A program made the position numbers and the translations under genes. Positions 63,148 through 64,000 of a DNA stretch of 64,000 nucleotides are shown here, one piece after another (positions within the stretch are counted from its first letter, which is position 1; every line of letters begins with the position of its first letter). Below the pieces are notes generated by a model. It saw only the letters and a program-made list of their open reading frames with translations. It had not been told where the DNA came from and did no database searches. Source of the stretch: VFJZ01 sp046598415. GTDB taxonomy: Bacteria > Actinomycetota > Thermoleophilia > Gaiellales > F1-60-MAGs149. The stretch is from contig JBKJIG010000134.1 of assembly GCA_046598415.1 (NCBI GenBank), forward strand, positions 1-64,000, written 5' to 3'.

Positions 63148-63211
63148 TATGAACGAGCTGCGGATGAACAACTCCGCGTCAATGAGCGATAACGCCGGAC
63201 TGTTGACAAAT

Positions 63212-63243
63212 AGGATGAGGCGTTATGAGGATGAGGCGTTATG
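63212..63243 (+). repeat. Exact tandem 16-base duplication before glgC
   Basis: AGGATGAGGCGTTATG occurs twice in direct tandem. ATAACGCC at 63189-63196 is inverted relative to the GGCGTTAT in each unit, and TTGACA lies at 63203-63208. Each unit carries ATGAGGCGTTATG: the first opens a 9-codon frame ending at 63244, the second an ATG (63231) in frame with glgC. It may be an operator for the adjacent ROK protein or a recent duplication. Confidence 0.6.
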
Positions 63244-63290
63244 ATCCTCCCGCCCGTGCTCTGCACTACGAACAGCGACAGCCGATAACC

Positions 63291-64000
63291 GTGCGCACGC
63301 CGCGCAGTGGCCGCGAGGTCGTGGTCGTGATCCTCGCCGGCGGGCAGGGCGAGCGCCTCTCGATCCTGTCGGCGCACCGGGCCAAGCCGGCCGTCCCGTA
63401 CGGCGGCAAGTACCGGATCATCGACTTCGCGCTGTCGAACTGCGTCAACTCGGGGCTGTTCGACATTCTGGTGCTGACGCAGTACCGGCCAATCTCGCTG
63501 CACGACCACATCGGCACCGGCAAGCCCTGGGACCTCGACCGCCAGTACGCGGTCGGCGTGCGCATGATCTCGCCGTACCTGGGCCGCCGCGGGGCGGACT
63601 GGTACCGGGGCACCGCCGACGCCGTCTACCAGAACATCGACGAGCTGCGCGAGCTGCGGCCCGAGCACACGATCATTCTCGGCGGGGACCACATCTACAC
63701 GATGGATTACCGCGCGATGATCGACAAGCACGTGCGGTCGAAGGCCGACGTCACGATCGGGCTGCAGAACGTGCCGGTCGAGGACACGCATCGGTTCGGC
63801 ATCGCCACCACCGATCGCAGCGGACGCATCACCGACTGGCTGGAGAAGCCGAAGAGGTCGACCGCCACGCTCGCCTCGATGGGCTTCTACATCTTCAGGA
63901 CCGACGTGCTGATCGAGCGCCTGCTGGCCGATGCCGCCGCGACCGGCTCGAAGCACGACTTCGGCGGCGACATCGTGCCGAAGATGATCGCCGACGGCGA
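63291..64000 (+). CDS. glgC: Glucose-1-phosphate adenylyltransferase (3' end outside window)
   Basis: The first 236 codons are in the window. The N-terminus VVVVILAGGQGERLSILSAH, then RAKPAVPYGGKYRIIDFALS, and GGDHIYTMDY with the catalytic aspartate identify ADP-glucose synthase of glycogen synthesis. I chose the GTG at 63291; an in-frame ATG at 63231 inside the tandem repeat would add 20 residues. It is divergent from the ROK gene. Confidence 0.9.
   Translation, partial: MRTPRSGREVVVVILAGGQGERLSILSAHRAKPAVPYGGKYRIIDFALSNCVNSGLFDILVLTQYRPISLHDHIGTGKPWDLDRQYAVGVRMISPYLGRRGADWYRGTADAVYQNIDELRELRPEHTIILGGDHIYTMDYRAMIDKHVRSKADVTIGLQNVPVEDTHRFGIATTDRSGRITDWLEKPKRSTATLASMGFYIFRTDVLIERLLADAAATGSKHDFGGDIVPKMIADG

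Overview
The window is GC-rich bacterial chromosome, densely coded on both strands, with most genes in short co-directional runs joined by ATGA or GTGA stop/start overlaps. GTG starts are common. About twenty genes or gene runs begin 6-9 bases downstream of a TANNNT hexamer with no Shine-Dalgarno sequence, the mark of leaderless actinobacterial transcripts. A GAAC-N4-GTTC LexA box, an Rv2578c-family gene, DUF3052 and the conserved order cysteine desulfurase-mnmA ... alaS-ruvX-mltG-aroE-prepilin peptidase-aroC-aroKB-aroQ-efp-accB-accC-nusB-ispA-tlyA-nadK-recN-pyrG suggest a deep-branching actinobacterium, most likely of the Thermoleophilia type. That placement is inferred. I saw no rRNA, tRNA, CRISPR array, prophage or complete transposon.

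Layout. 1-358: repeats only. 359-4083 (-): glycerol operon (kinase, small protein, two FAD oxidoreductases). 4141-5190: SOS-type radical SAM gene. 5201-8402 (-): 5-oxoprolinase genes and a class IV aminotransferase, divergent from an FAD oxidoreductase. 9701-18549: mixed single genes and pairs (D-cysteine desulfhydrase family, a FabL-like reductase operon, HAD phosphatase, GATase, a duplicated 3D-domain secreted protein, murI, DUF72). 18598-21902: a probable 6S RNA, cysteine desulfurase and an IscU-MnmA fusion. 22431-25724: glutamine synthetase-like protein, substrate-binding protein and P450, followed by a remnant that resembles an arylamine N-acetyltransferase. 26017-31916: GroES-like gene divergent from alaS-ruvX-mltG-aroE-prepilin peptidase. 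31926-35923: FAD oxidoreductase, PilZ protein, cytochrome b and molybdopterin oxidoreductase. 36032-47806: long shikimate, acetyl-CoA carboxylase, isoprenoid, NAD kinase and recN run. 48086-52737: cyclase, pyrG, M20 peptidase, alanine dehydrogenase. 52734-55977 (-): three tandem membrane-anchored paralogues of unknown function. 56097-60285: sugar kinase, sugar-acid dehydratase and sugar dehydrogenase. 60589-64000: SnoaL-like protein, a phosphofructokinase with pyrophosphate-type residues, a ROK regulator and the start of glgC.

The strongest leads are these. The accB gene carries an N-terminal carboxyltransferase-like domain in which all four expected metal ligands are replaced. An IscU-type scaffold domain is fused to a three-cysteine MnmA, directly behind a cysteine desulfurase and a structured RNA whose position matches 6S RNA. 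Three tandem four-cysteine extracellular paralogues match no family I know. A hairpin could hide the PilZ start codon. Several dispersed palindromic repeats occur. All calls come from reading the sequence; no database search was run.
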